Assembly: GCF_000309385.1 (NCBI RefSeq) | Contig: NZ_JH976537.1 | Location: 585,426 to 649,425 of the forward strand | DNA: 64,000 nt | Direction: 5' to 3' | Source of the DNA: Nodosilinea nodulosa PCC 7104 | GTDB taxonomy: Bacteria > Cyanobacteriota > Cyanobacteriia > Phormidesmidales > Phormidesmidaceae | Program-made: the position numbers and the translations under genes | Part shown: in pieces, positions 55,390 through 64,000 of the stretch | Layout: the number at the start of each line of letters is the position of its first letter | Position numbering within the stretch: the stretch's first letter is position 1 | Notes under the pieces: generated by a model | Databases searched by the model: none | Seen by the model: only the letters and a program-made list of their open reading frames with translations | What the model was told of the DNA's origin: nothing

Positions 55390-57207
55390 ATGGTCAGGCG
55401 AATTTTGTCAGTGGTGCTGGGGGTCTGTCTCTGCTGGTCCCTCTGGGCGTACCAGGGCCGATCTCAGGCCAGCGGATCTGTGGCCGAGGGCCGGGGGGGC
55501 GCCGTCGCCACGGCGGATGCCCAGGCCACCCAGATCGGCATCGATGTGCTGAGGCAGGGGGGCAACGCCATTGATGCCGCTGTCGCCAGTGCCGCCGCCC
55601 TGGGGGTGGTAGAACCCTTCTACGGCGGCATTGGCGGGGGCGGGTTCATGGTGATCTATCTGAAGGACAGCGATCGCGTCATCACCCTGGATAGCCGCGA
55701 ACAGGCCCCCGCTTCGGCCCAGGTGGACATGTTCCAAGACCCCGACAGTCCAACCGGGGCGGTGCTGCCCTTTTTCCCCAACCGCATTTCCTCGGGGGTA
55801 GCGGTAGGGGTGCCGGGCACGCTGCTGGGGTGGGACGAAGCCCTGCGCCGCTACGGTACGCTCTCGCTGGCGGAGGCCCTAGAGCCTGCGATCGCCCTGG
55901 CGGAGGCGGGCTTCGTGGTCGATGAAACCTTTGCGGGCCAGGTGGCCCAAAATCAGGCCCGGTTTGCGGCGTTTACCTCTACCCAAGCCTTATTTTTGCC
56001 CGGCGGTGCTCTCCCCGCCGTCGGCTCTCGCCTCAAAAACCCTGACCTGGCCAAGACCTACCGCCTGGTGGCAGAGCAGGGGGTGAATGCCTTTTACCGG
56101 GGCGACATTGGCGCGGCGATCGTTCAAACCGTGCAGCACCCGCCCACCGTTGCTCGCCCCCCGTTTCGCGTGATTCCCGGTGGCCTCACCCTGGCAGATC
56201 TCGATCGGTACGATGTGCGGGTGCGGCCCCCCACGGTGACCAACTACCGGGGCTACACTCTCTACGGCATGGGCTTGCCCAGCAGCGGCGGCATCACCAG
56301 CGGGGAAGTGTTCAGCATTTTGGCCGGGTTTGACTTAGGTCAAAGCAATTCGGGACCGGCAGACCTCGCGAACCGCGCTGAAGCCTGGCACCGGGTGATT
56401 GAGGCCGAGCGGCTGGCCTTTGCCGATCGCAACGCCTACCTGGGCGACCCAGAGTACGTCGATGTGCCCCTGCCCGGCCTGCAAAGCGCCGACTTTATTC
56501 AGACGCGGCGGGCACTGATTGGCGATCGCGCCCCCGACCCGGTTCAAGATTTCCGAGCGGCACCGGGCAATCCGCTGCCCTACCAGCGCGACCCCAGCCC
56601 AAGCCTGACCAGACTCCCACCCGTCGCCCAATCGCCAGGGCAGAGCGGCACCTCCACCACCCACCTGGTGACCAGCGATCGCCGGGGCAACGTGGTGTCC
56701 TACACCTTTACCATTGAGTCGATTGGCGGCTCTGGCATTGTCGTGCCGGGCTATGGCTTTCTGCTCAACAACGAGCTGACCGACTTCGACCCCACCAGCC
56801 CCCACCCCAACGCTCCGGAACCCGGCAAACGCCCCCGCAGCAGCATGGCCCCCACCATCGCCCGCAGCCCCAGCGGCGACATGTTGGCCTTTGGCTCCCC
56901 CGGCGGCTCCACCATCATCACCACCGTGGCCGGTATTGCCGTGAACTTGATCGACTTTGGCCTGACGCTGCCCGAGGCGATCGCCGCCCCCCGCATCTCC
57001 CAGCGCAACGGCGGCACCACCCAGGTCGACAGCAGCCTGGAGCAGACGGCGCTCGGCCAGGCGCTCATAGCCCTGGGACACGATCTAGAGCCTGTGCCCG
57101 AGATTGGGGCAGCCGTGGGGCTAATCAGCCGCCCGGACGGCTCCATAACCGCTGCCGCCGAACCAATTCGTCGCGGCGGCGGCACGGCGATGGTGGTGGA
57201 ACGGTAG
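55390..57207 (+). CDS. ggt: Gamma-glutamyltransferase
   Basis: The enzyme cleaves glutathione and other gamma-glutamyl compounds and is exported. The 605-residue precursor has a signal peptide (about 1-28) and then AVATADAQATQIGIDVLRQG. The self-cleavage and catalytic Thr is Thr423 in SGTSTTHLVTSD, which splits the chain into two subunits. GGSGIVVPGYGFLLNNELTD and the SSMAPTI motif bind the substrate. GAGGAGA lies just before the ATG. Alone in its transcription unit. Confidence 0.94.
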   Translation: MVRRILSVVLGVCLCWSLWAYQGRSQASGSVAEGRGGAVATADAQATQIGIDVLRQGGNAIDAAVASAAALGVVEPFYGGIGGGGFMVIYLKDSDRVITLDSREQAPASAQVDMFQDPDSPTGAVLPFFPNRISSGVAVGVPGTLLGWDEALRRYGTLSLAEALEPAIALAEAGFVVDETFAGQVAQNQARFAAFTSTQALFLPGGALPAVGSRLKNPDLAKTYRLVAEQGVNAFYRGDIGAAIVQTVQHPPTVARPPFRVIPGGLTLADLDRYDVRVRPPTVTNYRGYTLYGMGLPSSGGITSGEVFSILAGFDLGQSNSGPADLANRAEAWHRVIEAERLAFADRNAYLGDPEYVDVPLPGLQSADFIQTRRALIGDRAPDPVQDFRAAPGNPLPYQRDPSPSLTRLPPVAQSPGQSGTSTTHLVTSDRRGNVVSYTFTIESIGGSGIVVPGYGFLLNNELTDFDPTSPHPNAPEPGKRPRSSMAPTIARSPSGDMLAFGSPGGSTIITTVAGIAVNLIDFGLTLPEAIAAPRISQRNGGTTQVDSSLEQTALGQALIALGHDLEPVPEIGAAVGLISRPDGSITAAAEPIRRGGGTAMVVER

Positions 57208-57221
57208 GGCGACCCGCAGCT

Positions 57222-57375
57222 CTGTCATAGGGTTTCTGGACGTCATAACCAACGTAACTATTGCTATATAGCAGCCGACGGGCAGGTTAGGACATTTCTC
57301 AGAGCCAGCGTTCGAACGTTCTCAACGCCTCTCAGCGCCCTAATCAGTGTCATAACTATCGTGACGAAGGCCATA
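57222..57375. repeat. Palindromic repeat family, broken copies
   Basis: CATAGGGTTTCTGGACGTCA and TAACCAACGTAACTATTGC match the right side of copies 1 and 2 (40423, 52008). Further on, AGCGTTCGAACGTT, a central palindrome with related flanks, appears together with CTAATCAGTGTCATAACT. The unit looks rearranged or composed of two partial elements. Confidence 0.6.
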
Positions 57376-57490
57376 GGTCTGGCGGCTTTAGCGCATAAGC
57401 AAAATTAATGCAAGAAAATGTTGCGGCTTTGTTACATATCTGTTACATTAGTTCACATAAAGAAACATTTAACCCCTAGGAGGGCCTGAG

Positions 57491-57664
57491 ATGTTCACCA
57501 CCACCCAACTCGACAACGGTACGCTCAACAACTACGCCGTCGAACCCGCCATGTACTTTGCGTCCTATCCCTCCCCAGAGCAGCAGCGAGGGTATGTCGT
57601 GCAGGCCACCGCCGCCGCCCTTTTTGTAGCTGGCCTGCTGCTGGTTTCCTTGGCCGTGAGCTAG
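57491..57664 (+). CDS. psb34: Psb34-like photosystem II assembly protein
   Basis: A 57-residue protein: MFTTTQLDNGTLNNYAVEPA, then MYFASYPSPEQQRGYVVQ, then one membrane helix (AAALFVAGLLLVSLAVS). The combination 'LNNYA-EP-MYFA-P-PEQQ-RY' plus one C-terminal helix is that of the Ssl1498/Psb34 family, a small subunit bound to photosystem II assembly intermediates at CP47. AGGAGGGC lies 6 bases before the ATG. It is short and easily missed. The assignment is from memory of the family pattern. Confidence 0.8.
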   Translation: MFTTTQLDNGTLNNYAVEPAMYFASYPSPEQQRGYVVQATAAALFVAGLLLVSLAVS

Positions 57665-57724
57665 ACCCATACCGGGTTTGGCAAAGCTCTCGGCAATCTC
57701 TGCGAAAAAGTCGAAATGGTTGCC

Positions 57725-57774
57725 ACTGTGGTTCTGCTAGTTAGCAATACTGCGATAACTAGCAGAACCACAGT
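57725..57774. other. Perfect 19-bp inverted repeat downstream of psb34-like gene
   Basis: ACTGTGGTTCTGCTAGTTA (57725-57743) and its exact complement (57756-57774) flank a 12-base loop. There is no T-run, so it is not an ordinary terminator. It may be an operator, a transcript-stabilising hairpin or a small inverted element. Confidence 0.8.
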
Positions 57775-57946
57775 ATGAGCGGGCAGGCGATCGCCCTTCA
57801 CTCCAAAGCAGTTGCGGGTTTCTGCAATCGCTCTGGAGTTGCCAGCAAAACGCGCCAGTCACTCATTCCCAGGCCAAAGCAAACGGGCAAAAGCTCGGCT
57901 GTCTGGCCTAGATATCACTGCTCCAGCGGCAAATCCGCCGATTTTT

Positions 57947-57979
57947 AACACCCCTGGTGGCTACCACTGGGGGTGTTTT
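57947..57979 (+). terminator. Possible terminator hairpin
   Basis: AACACCCC and GGGGTGTT pair around TGGTGGCTACCACTG, followed by TTG; the loop can pair further (GGTGG with CCACT-type bases). It lies about 280 bases after the psb34-like gene, so the transcript it would end is unclear. Confidence 0.5.
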
Positions 57980-58049
57980 GTAGCTAAAGAAATGCACTGT
58001 ACCCAGCCAACCGCACGCCCCCTGGCACGGCTGGGCAGAAATCAGGCCA

Positions 58050-58140
58050 CCGCTCCAACTTTCCTGGCTCCCCTGCTCCCCTGCCCCTCTGCCCTCCTGC
58101 TCCCCTGCTCCCCTGCTCCCCTGCTCCCCTGCCCCCCGCG
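58050..58140. repeat. CTCCCCTG tandem repeat
   Basis: About seven copies of an 8-base unit CTCCCCTG, some changed to CCCCTCTG or CCCTCCTG, run head to tail just before the GDSL hydrolase stop. The unit length matches that of the GGGGGCGT array at 20061. Confidence 0.75.
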
Positions 58141-58175
58141 ATCGAAAACACCCAATAAACCTGTGCCGCAGCCTC

Positions 58176-59636
58176 CTACGTGACAAAGCCCAGCAGCATG
58201 TCCCAGAGTGATGCATTGTGTTCAGCGGCCTTGAGAATGTCGTCCCACAGCGGGGGTGGGGCCTGAATCAGCGTGTCTTGGATAATGATGTGTGCCCAGT
58301 CCAGCTGCATGGGGTCGGCCCCGTCTACCCCTGCCGCCTGCATTGCCCTCAAAAACTCTTCCGCAATCAGGCCGTAGCCAATGGTGGTGGGGTGAACGCT
58401 GTCGAGGCTAAACAGGCCCCCCTGAAGCCGGGTTGCGTTGTGGGTGTCAAACCTTAGAATGCTGGGCACCGGATTCAGGCTCAGTAGGGGATGGTCGGGG
58501 CGTCCGTGGCGCCGACAGTATTCAATTAGGGGCAGGCCGGGGGCATCGGTGCTGTTGTTGCGCTTGACCGCCAGGGTATCGAGCATGGCCCCGGTATCGA
58601 CAATGGTCCACCCCTGGCCCTGGCGCCCCACAACCTCGCGAATGGTTGCGTTGAAGGCATCGACCCGCTGATCAATGGCAATCACCTGGGCTTTGGACAG
58701 GTGGCGACGCTGGGGCGGACTGTCTGTATTTTGGGCGGTGTCAAAAAACGAGCCGTAGTACTCAAAATACTTGCCGTCAAAGGCCCCTAAGCCCTGAGTG
58801 ATGGGCGGAATGGTGACATGGGGTACGGTGCCCACAAATACCTTGGTCGTGGGGGGAATGATCTTGGCGACGGTCTCGACTAAAACGGCAAAATCTCGCT
58901 TAAACAGGTTCGGGTTAGTCAGGTTCCAGGCGCGGCGGGCCACGGGATCATTGAGCTGGCCGGTTTGCTCCAGCTTTTGCACATCCGCCTCGGTCATGTC
59001 TTTGAGGTCTAGGTTGACCACGGTGCCGAGGCAGTCGTTGGCCCCCAGCCAGAGAATGAGCGCATCGAGCTGCCCGTCTTGCTGCACGATCGCCTTGAGG
59101 TTGTGCAGCTGGGTCCAGGTGGCTTTTCTGTTGTCAAAATTGGGGTTTAGCACCTGCTTGGCGGTGCGGTACATGGGCGCCGAGGGCAGACCAAAAAAGT
59201 CGTTTTCGAGCCACCCCTCGTCGCGACGGATGGTTTTATCGCAGTAGGCCGAGGTGACGGTAAAGCTGTCCGCCACCCGAAAGCCCCAGACCGCCAGGTT
59301 GTGGTAGCAGCCGCCGTAGGAGGCGGGCCGCGATCCGGCCCCCCGCTCGTAGAGGTCTTCGACCCCGCCGACATACTGGTTGAGCAAGACCGGAAACCGC
59401 ACCACCCACTCCCAGGCATCAATGTCCTGGCCCAGGGTCTGCTCCATCGATCGCAGTAGATCTTCAATATTGATGGGTAAACCGCTGCCCGCAAAGGTTG
59501 GAATAGGGAACTCGCTGGGCACCTTCAGGCCCATAGCCCTGGCCATCAGCGTGGGATAGGCCAGGTCGGTGCGGAAAATAGCGCCGCTTTGAAAGCCCTG
59601 GGTCAAGCTGTCGCCGATGGCAACAAGTTTAGCCAT
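58176..59636 (-). CDS. SGNH/GDSL-type hydrolase
   Basis: A 486-residue protein of the GDSL esterase/lipase group. Block I is AIGDSLTQG with Ser10, close to the N-terminus; the Asn block appears as ILWLGANDCLG, and block V as LDSVHPTTIGYG with the Asp/His pair. It is about twice the size of a minimal GDSL enzyme, with inserts around VWGFRVADSFTV. No signal peptide is seen. Substrate unknown. AGGAGA precedes the ATG at 59636. Confidence 0.85.
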   Translation of the reverse strand: MAKLVAIGDSLTQGFQSGAIFRTDLAYPTLMARAMGLKVPSEFPIPTFAGSGLPINIEDLLRSMEQTLGQDIDAWEWVVRFPVLLNQYVGGVEDLYERGAGSRPASYGGCYHNLAVWGFRVADSFTVTSAYCDKTIRRDEGWLENDFFGLPSAPMYRTAKQVLNPNFDNRKATWTQLHNLKAIVQQDGQLDALILWLGANDCLGTVVNLDLKDMTEADVQKLEQTGQLNDPVARRAWNLTNPNLFKRDFAVLVETVAKIIPPTTKVFVGTVPHVTIPPITQGLGAFDGKYFEYYGSFFDTAQNTDSPPQRRHLSKAQVIAIDQRVDAFNATIREVVGRQGQGWTIVDTGAMLDTLAVKRNNSTDAPGLPLIEYCRRHGRPDHPLLSLNPVPSILRFDTHNATRLQGGLFSLDSVHPTTIGYGLIAEEFLRAMQAAGVDGADPMQLDWAHIIIQDTLIQAPPPLWDDILKAAEHNASLWDMLLGFVT

Positions 59637-59735
59637 TGGGTTACGTCTCCTGAACGACTCAGTTTCGCAGCCGCCTGGGAACCAGATTTAGGGGCAGAGG
59701 GCCAGCCATTCCTAGACCTTGGGCTGCCGCCAGTT

Positions 59736-60302
59736 TCAGTTCAGCTCGCCCAGGCGGCTGGGGGGCCAAAACCGAAATACAGCGCGCCCAATCAGGTGAT
59801 CTTTGGGCACAAAGCCCCAGTAGTGGGAATCGAAGCTCTTATTGCGGTTGTCGCCCAGCACCAGGTAAGAGTCGGGGGGAACCGTCACCGGCCCGTACTG
59901 GTAATCGGGTTTGGCGGCGATGTAGGGCTCCTTTTGGGGTTCACCATTGACGAAGAGCTGGCCGTTTTTGACCTCAATGACGTCGCCGGGCAGCCCCATC
60001 AGCCGCTTAATGAAGGCCTCTTTTTGGCCCAAAGACTCGGGGGGATGGAACACCACAATGTCGCCGCGCTGAGGATCGGTAAAGTCGTAGCTGACTTTAT
60101 CGATGATCAGGCGATCGTTGATCTCCAGGGTGGGCAGCATCGACTCGGAGGGAATATAGCGGGCTTCGGCAACAAAGGTCCGCAGACCAAAGGCCAGCAG
60201 CACGCTCAGCCCCAGGGTTTCAACGGCTTCACGCAAGACCCCCTTAACCCTCGGCGCAGGGGAATTCTGAGGATCAGAAGGGGGGCTGTTGGCGTCGTTC
60301 AT
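59736..60302 (-). CDS. lepB: Signal peptidase I
   Basis: LepB removes signal peptides of exported proteins. The 188-residue protein has one N-terminal membrane segment (about 28-42), the nucleophile Ser54 in IPSESMLPTL, the general base Lys99 in FIKRLMGLPGD, and the C-terminal box YLVLGDNRNKSFDSHYWG. Cyanobacteria usually have one or two such enzymes for thylakoid and plasma membrane. It is transcribed toward the GDSL hydrolase gene, in the same direction. Confidence 0.95.
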   Translation of the reverse strand: MNDANSPPSDPQNSPAPRVKGVLREAVETLGLSVLLAFGLRTFVAEARYIPSESMLPTLEINDRLIIDKVSYDFTDPQRGDIVVFHPPESLGQKEAFIKRLMGLPGDVIEVKNGQLFVNGEPQKEPYIAAKPDYQYGPVTVPPDSYLVLGDNRNKSFDSHYWGFVPKDHLIGRAVFRFWPPSRLGELN

Positions 60303-60457
60303 GGGCGGATAGGTAACTAGGTAGGTGAGCTAGAGAAACGGGGTGAGCAGGCATCGTCCAGAGGCCATGGCTGGCCAGGCCAAAATGCTGCCGACTAGAT
60401 CTGATTCAATCTTAGGTGCCTGAATCCTATAGTAGCCCCGAGTGCCGTAACCGCGAT

Positions 60458-60829
60458 CTAAGATTGAAAGCTGATCAGGGTCTGGGCACGATCTCGATTG
60501 GTAATAGTGCAGGACAGCACGAAACCATCTTCGTCGGTGATGATGCTGATGGTTTCGGGCAGTACAACGCGGTGGGCGTAGGTGGCTTCCCCCACCCCCT
60601 GGGGTCGTCCCACCGTCACAATCAGATCGCTGCCGTCGATGGGGCGATCGTAGGTAATGGAATACAGGGGAGTGTGACGCAGTACTTCAAAATCCCCCAT
60701 CTGTTCATCTAGAAGCGTCAGCGTAATCAGGCGGCCCCGATTTTCGTCGGTGAGCTGCTCAAAAAATTCTGACCACACCACCGAGGGAATGTCGAGCTGA
60801 TAGCGCTTGTAGGACAGGTCCAGCGGCAT
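60458..60829 (-). CDS. DUF5335-like protein
   Basis: A 123-residue protein: IPSVVWSEFFEQLTDENRGR, then LITLTLLDEQMGDFE, SITYDRPIDGSDLIVTVGR and the end LSCTITNRDRAQTLISFQS. The order fits the small DUF5335 family as I remember it. Mostly beta strands; no signal peptide or membrane segment. AGGAGG lies 8 bases before the ATG. Role unknown. Confidence 0.72.
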   Translation of the reverse strand: MPLDLSYKRYQLDIPSVVWSEFFEQLTDENRGRLITLTLLDEQMGDFEVLRHTPLYSITYDRPIDGSDLIVTVGRPQGVGEATYAHRVVLPETISIITDEDGFVLSCTITNRDRAQTLISFQS

Positions 60830-61073
60830 CCTTCACCTCCTAAATTCCAAAACGAATGGTCCCAATGATCTGCCCCAGCTTAAGAGCGAGCTGTGTCATT
60901 GCCGTGGCGATGATATGACGGCGAGGTGTTATGGGCCGGGGCTGAAGCGGTTTTTTAGGGCGAGTCTGGAGCCGCAATATCTCTGAAATGGCGCTGACAC
61001 ATATTCGCCATACCGGCTAACTACCGTTGGCACCAATTCGATCGCTTTCCTCTCACACTAAGGAAAAGACGCT

Positions 61074-61631
61074 ATGGAAATTTCTGTGCGCGAACGCCAA
61101 ATTCTGCCCACTGGCCTGCGCCCCAGCCAAAGGCCACCCCGGCAGGCTAGGCGCTTTGAGGTCCTGCGCCACGGCGAAATGGGCAAGCTTTTACTCGAAA
61201 AGGGTCGCTACCAAGAGGCCCTGGTCCAGGTCGAGCAGGCCCTGGCCCTCAACCCCCACGACGCTGAAAGCTGGTGCAGCCGCGCCGACGTCCTGGGCTG
61301 CCTGGGCCGCTACGAAGAGGCCCTGCAAAGCCTGGAGCAGGCCCAGGAGCTGGCTGGATTTGCTAGCGCGCGGCTGTGGGTGCAAAAGGCGGTGCTGCTG
61401 ATTTTGCTCAATCGGCCCAAGCTGGCGCTGACCTGCTGTAACCAGGCCCTCTGGCGATCGCCCAGCCACACCCAGGCCTGGCTGTTCCGGGGCGTGGCCC
61501 TGCACGGGCTGGGCCGATTCAAAGCCGCCTATCGCAGCTATCAGCGCGTGCTCGAACCGGCTGCGCCATCCTCTGCCAACTCGATTCGGAAGCTGTGCCA
61601 TGACCTTACCATTGATCACCAGGCTAGTTAA
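61074..61631 (+). CDS. TPR repeat protein
   Basis: A 185-residue protein with a basic N-terminus and three to four tetratricopeptide repeats. One is GKLLLEKGRYQEALVQVEQA-LALNP; the next, ADVLGCLGRYEEALQSLEQA, is followed by LALTCCNQALWRSP and FRGVALHGLGRFKAAYRSYQ. Such repeats hold protein partners. It overlaps the start of the DUF2949 gene by 32 bases, so both are translated from one message. Confidence 0.88.
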   Translation: MEISVRERQILPTGLRPSQRPPRQARRFEVLRHGEMGKLLLEKGRYQEALVQVEQALALNPHDAESWCSRADVLGCLGRYEEALQSLEQAQELAGFASARLWVQKAVLLILLNRPKLALTCCNQALWRSPSHTQAWLFRGVALHGLGRFKAAYRSYQRVLEPAAPSSANSIRKLCHDLTIDHQAS

Positions 61632-61800
61632 TTTTGTGCAGGCGGAGTTTGGGGTATCCAATGCGGAGGTCTCCGCCGCCCTGCACCACGAGGGCGGTGC
61701 CGCTCATCTGCCAATTGTTCTCTGGCAGTATGGATTTATTAGCCTGCGCCAGCTGGAGCGGCTGTTTGACTGGCTGGAGGCAGAGCGAGTCCAGGTATAG
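61600..61800 (+). CDS. DUF2949 family protein
   Basis: A 66-residue cyanobacterial protein: an N-terminal helix, then LPIVLWQYGFISLRQLERLF and DWLEAE, the core signature of DUF2949. The start ATG at 61600 lies inside the TPR gene in another frame. Function unknown; the coupling to a TPR protein suggests they act together. Confidence 0.85.
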   Translation: MTLPLITRLVNFVQAEFGVSNAEVSAALHHEGGAAHLPIVLWQYGFISLRQLERLFDWLEAERVQV

Positions 61801-61905
61801 TCGTAGTCACAGTCCTCCTATTAGTTAGGACATCCTTCAACCCTGCGAGCGCTCAAGTATTTGAACGCTCACAGGGTTGAAGGTTCGGTTGATTGCCCTA
61901 AGAAT
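61800..61905. repeat. Palindromic repeat family, copy 4
   Basis: The core 61834-61883 has 23-base arms, CCTTCAACCCTGCGAGCGCT with CAA, then loop GTAT and the partner arm. Two mismatches become G-U pairs on the minus-strand RNA. The central TTGAAC and flank TTAGTTAGGACATC recall copies 1 and 2, though the arms differ, so it may be a diverged member or a related family. Confidence 0.65.
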
Positions 61906-61907
61906 AG

Positions 61908-62795
61908 ATGCCGCTGATGATGCATACAATTGCCAACGTGGTCAAAGGTTACGGTCCGGTGGGGCAGCTGGCATCCCCAGGGCCGGTGATTTTTGAGCTG
62001 GGGCCGATTACCTTTCGCTGGTACGGCCTGCTGATTGCCACGGCGCTGCTGCTGGGTATCGCCCTGGCCCAGCGGCTGGCCCAGCGGCGCGGCATTGACT
62101 CAGAGCGCATCGATGAACTGGCGATTTGGCTGGTGCTGGGGGCGCTGCCGGGGGCGCGGCTGTACTACGTGCTGTTTGAGTGGCAGCGCTACGCCGATCG
62201 CCCCCTCGACGCCCTGGCGATTTGGCAGGGGGGCATTGCCATCCACGGGGCCATTCTAGGGGGCGCGATCGCCACGCTGCTGTTCGCCCGTCGCCACCGG
62301 CTCTCGTTTTGGCAGCTGGCAGACGTGGTTGCCCCGCCGCTGGTGCTGGGCCAGGCCATAGGCCGCTGGGGCAATTTTTTTAACTCCGAAGCCTTTGGTC
62401 GCCCCACGGCGCTGCCCTGGCGGCTGTACATTCCCCCGGCCCAGCGCCCGCCGGGGCTGGGCGATGTGGCCTACTACCATCCCACCTTTCTCTACGAGTC
62501 GCTGTGGAACCTGGGGGTGCTGGGCCTGGTGCTGGGCCTATTTTTCTGGGGCCTGCACCACCCCCAACGGCTGAAGCCTGGCACTATCTTTCTGGCCTAC
62601 TTTGCCGCCTACAGCCTGGGCCGCTTCTGGATCGAAGGTCTGCGCCTCGACAGCCTCATGCTAGGGCCGCTCAAAATGGCCCAGGTGGTCAGTTTGGGGG
62701 GCATTGTCCTGGCGGGGGCGGGGTGTCTGTGGCTGTATCAGCTCAAGCGCCCCCTACCTGACGTGGTGGCCACTGAATCCACGGCCAGCGGCTAA
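61908..62795 (+). CDS. lgt: Prolipoprotein diacylglyceryl transferase
   Basis: Lgt adds diacylglycerol to the lipobox Cys of prelipoproteins, for example the binding lipoprotein at 25982. The 295-residue protein has about seven membrane segments, the opening [16 protein letters not shown], the HGAILGG motif with the conserved His, and the signature [20 protein letters not shown] codons at 61908, 61917 and 61920 are all possible starts. The convergent ABC-2 permease gene overlaps it by 4 bases. Confidence 0.95.
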   Translation: MPLMMHTIANVVKGYGPVGQLASPGPVIFELGPITFRWYGLLIATALLLGIALAQRLAQRRGIDSERIDELAIWLVLGALPGARLYYVLFEWQRYADRPLDALAIWQGGIAIHGAILGGAIATLLFARRHRLSFWQLADVVAPPLVLGQAIGRWGNFFNSEAFGRPTALPWRLYIPPAQRPPGLGDVAYYHPTFLYESLWNLGVLGLVLGLFFWGLHHPQRLKPGTIFLAYFAAYSLGRFWIEGLRLDSLMLGPLKMAQVVSLGGIVLAGAGCLWLYQLKRPLPDVVATESTASG

Positions 62796-63598
62796 AACTG
62801 GCGGCGCGAAAAAATTAGGCTGGCTATAGCCAGCAGCAGCCCGGTATAGAGAACGCCGTAGAGGGCGTGGCCCAGCAGGACGGTGACGGAGGGCAGCAGT
62901 TCCATACCGTAGGCCGCTGTGTTGCGCAGGTTGAGGCGCTCCAGATCGGGCAGCACCAGGTAGAGCGTGTTGGTCAGGCGCTGTACTGCTGGGCTGTCGC
63001 TGAGCTGGCCAAAGGCCACCATATCTTTGCTGAGGTGCCCCATCAGGTAGACCGCAAAGGTCAGCAGGGTGGCGAGCAGTGAGCTGGTAAACACCCCAAA
63101 TAAAATGGCCACCGCCACCAGCAGGGCTGCCTCTAGGGTCATAAACCCCAGGGCAATCAGAATGCTACCCAGGGAAAGGGATACCCCGCTAGCCCCCAGC
63201 ACCAGCAGAAAGACCAGGCCCAGGGCGGCAATTAAGACCGCCAGCACGGCGGTGAGGCCCAGGTGCTTGCCCACAATAAACTCGGCCCGGCTGACGGGCT
63301 TGGCAATGAGCACAAGCACCGTGCGCTTTTCGATTTCTTTGTTGATCAGCCCGGTGCCCACAAACACGGCCACAACTACGCTCAGCAGGTGAATGGCCGC
63401 CAGCCCCAGGTCGATCAACATTTTGTTTTCGGCCCCGGCGGCGATGCCGGGCAGCAGCAGCCTGGCCATTACCATCAGCAGCGCAAACAGGGCCACCAGG
63501 TAGAGAATGCGATCGCGGATCACCTCCAAAAAAACCGTATGGGCAATTACTCCCACTCGAGATAGAACCATGGATTTCAAGCCCTTTTTTAACCTCAT
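62792..63598 (-). CDS. ABC-2 type transporter permease
   Basis: A 268-residue membrane protein with six hydrophobic segments and the loop [20 protein letters not shown], in which the 'E-E-R' type motif is typical of ABC-2 permeases. Start taken at 63598 with GAGG upstream; an internal ATG at 63571 is also possible. The ATPase partner is not in the window on this side; it may lie elsewhere. Substrate unknown. Confidence 0.82.
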   Translation of the reverse strand: MRLKKGLKSMVLSRVGVIAHTVFLEVIRDRILYLVALFALLMVMARLLLPGIAAGAENKMLIDLGLAAIHLLSVVVAVFVGTGLINKEIEKRTVLVLIAKPVSRAEFIVGKHLGLTAVLAVLIAALGLVFLLVLGASGVSLSLGSILIALGFMTLEAALLVAVAILFGVFTSSLLATLLTFAVYLMGHLSKDMVAFGQLSDSPAVQRLTNTLYLVLPDLERLNLRNTAAYGMELLPSVTVLLGHALYGVLYTGLLLAIASLIFSRRQF

Positions 63599-63634
63599 AG
63601 TGGCCTCGTAATGGCCTTATAACTGGCCCCTCAG

Positions 63635-64000
63635 CTAGCCGCTGGCCTGGGTTTCCCTAGGGTGCCCAGCCTGGCGCGGCGTTTCCAGATCGCAGGTAAG
63701 GTTAGACCACTGGGTCGTACTGTAGCCCGGCGAGGCATTTTCTGGAGCCAGGCCCGCTCGGCTGATGGGCATAAGCTGGCAGGTTTTTTCCAGGTAATAG
63801 CCATTGGGGCTGGCGGCTGGCCCCGACCAGACCGCCCACAGCTTGAGGGTGTAGCCATCGCCATTGGTGGAGGGCTGAAAGTCGAGCTGCCAGAGCGGAT
63901 CTTCGAGCGGAGAGGTTTCGCTCATTTGGCTGTGCAGCTGCTGGCGCAGCAGCTGCCGCTGGCCCTCAAGGTTGAGCAGCCACCGCTCCACCGAGGGCCA
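63635..64000 (-). CDS. Unknown protein, C-terminal part (runs off window)
   Basis: The frame is open to the window edge (WPSVERWLLNLEGQRQLLRQ) and ends with TCDLETPRQAGHPRETQASG. The middle (LKLWAVWSGPAASPNGYYLE and KTCQLMPISRAGL) has a short conserved-looking core with a Cys, but I do not recognise the family. It reads toward the ABC-2 permease gene in the same direction, 37 bases away, so the two could be cotranscribed. Confidence 0.6.
   Translation of the reverse strand, partial: WPSVERWLLNLEGQRQLLRQQLHSQMSETSPLEDPLWQLDFQPSTNGDGYTLKLWAVWSGPAASPNGYYLEKTCQLMPISRAGLAPENASPGYSTTQWSNLTCDLETPRQAGHPRETQASG

Noticed and set aside
57725..57774. Terminator for the psb34-like gene
   Set aside because: Long perfect stem but no T-run on either strand; kept as an unexplained inverted repeat.

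Overview
The window is cyanobacterial chromosome. The octamer GCGATCGC (HIP1) recurs throughout. It also carries a light-dependent protochlorophyllide reductase, a Psb34-like photosystem II assembly protein, a cyAbrB regulator, a DUF2949 protein and many PAS/GAF/CHASE2 hybrid kinases. Base composition is mostly GC-rich, with AT-richer islands. The features fit a filamentous Leptolyngbya/Nodosilinea-like organism, but that assignment is inference; the sequence shows no diagnostic marker gene.

Layout. (1) 1-4359: the end of an IS110 element, then two overlapping signalling genes: a CBS-GAF-PAS histidine kinase whose GAF has a bilin-type Cys-His, and a REC-kinase whose H-box His is Arg. (2) 5119-15372: an anaerobic fermentation block (pflB, pflA, an OsmC-like gene, adhE), then a lone antitoxin-like gene with vapBC, and a fused ADP-forming acyl-CoA synthetase/acetyltransferase. 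These could take pyruvate to formate, ethanol and acetate plus ATP. (3) 15442-22901: two small unknown genes, a stand-alone EF-G, protochlorophyllide reductase, phosphoglucomutase, tRNA-Pro(CGG) and small genes. (4) 22902-25614: the strangest stretch. A long degenerate array with a strict 21-bp period lies upstream of a small coiled-coil protein with a basic tail and its own terminator. After it come a broken DUF4058 gene and an ISAs1-like transposase remnant. (5) 25982-32292: an ABC importer operon whose binding protein carries a NosL-like C-terminus, then an APC permease and a DUF4397 protein.

(6) 32483-51697: a large two-component cluster. A 2034-residue kinase (8 PAS, 2 GAF) is followed by an RcaC-like regulator (REC-wHTH-HPt-REC) and a single REC protein, the arrangement of the RcaE/RcaC/RcaF phosphorelay of chromatic acclimation. 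A second group follows: REC-kinase, CHASE2 hybrid kinase, dCache kinase, REC-kinase and a convergent hybrid. Two of these have an H-box but no ATPase domain, and four proteins share one C-terminal tail of about 60 residues. (7) 52364-64000: housekeeping and envelope genes: cyAbrB, gpmA, an orphan amino-acid-binding protein, ggt, a Psb34-like gene, a GDSL hydrolase, lepB, a DUF5335-like gene, a TPR gene with DUF2949, lgt, an ABC-2 permease and a partial gene at the edge.

Dispersed palindromic repeats of several families are scattered between genes. Coordinates and residue numbers were read by eye. Family names rest on recognised motifs, not on database searches.
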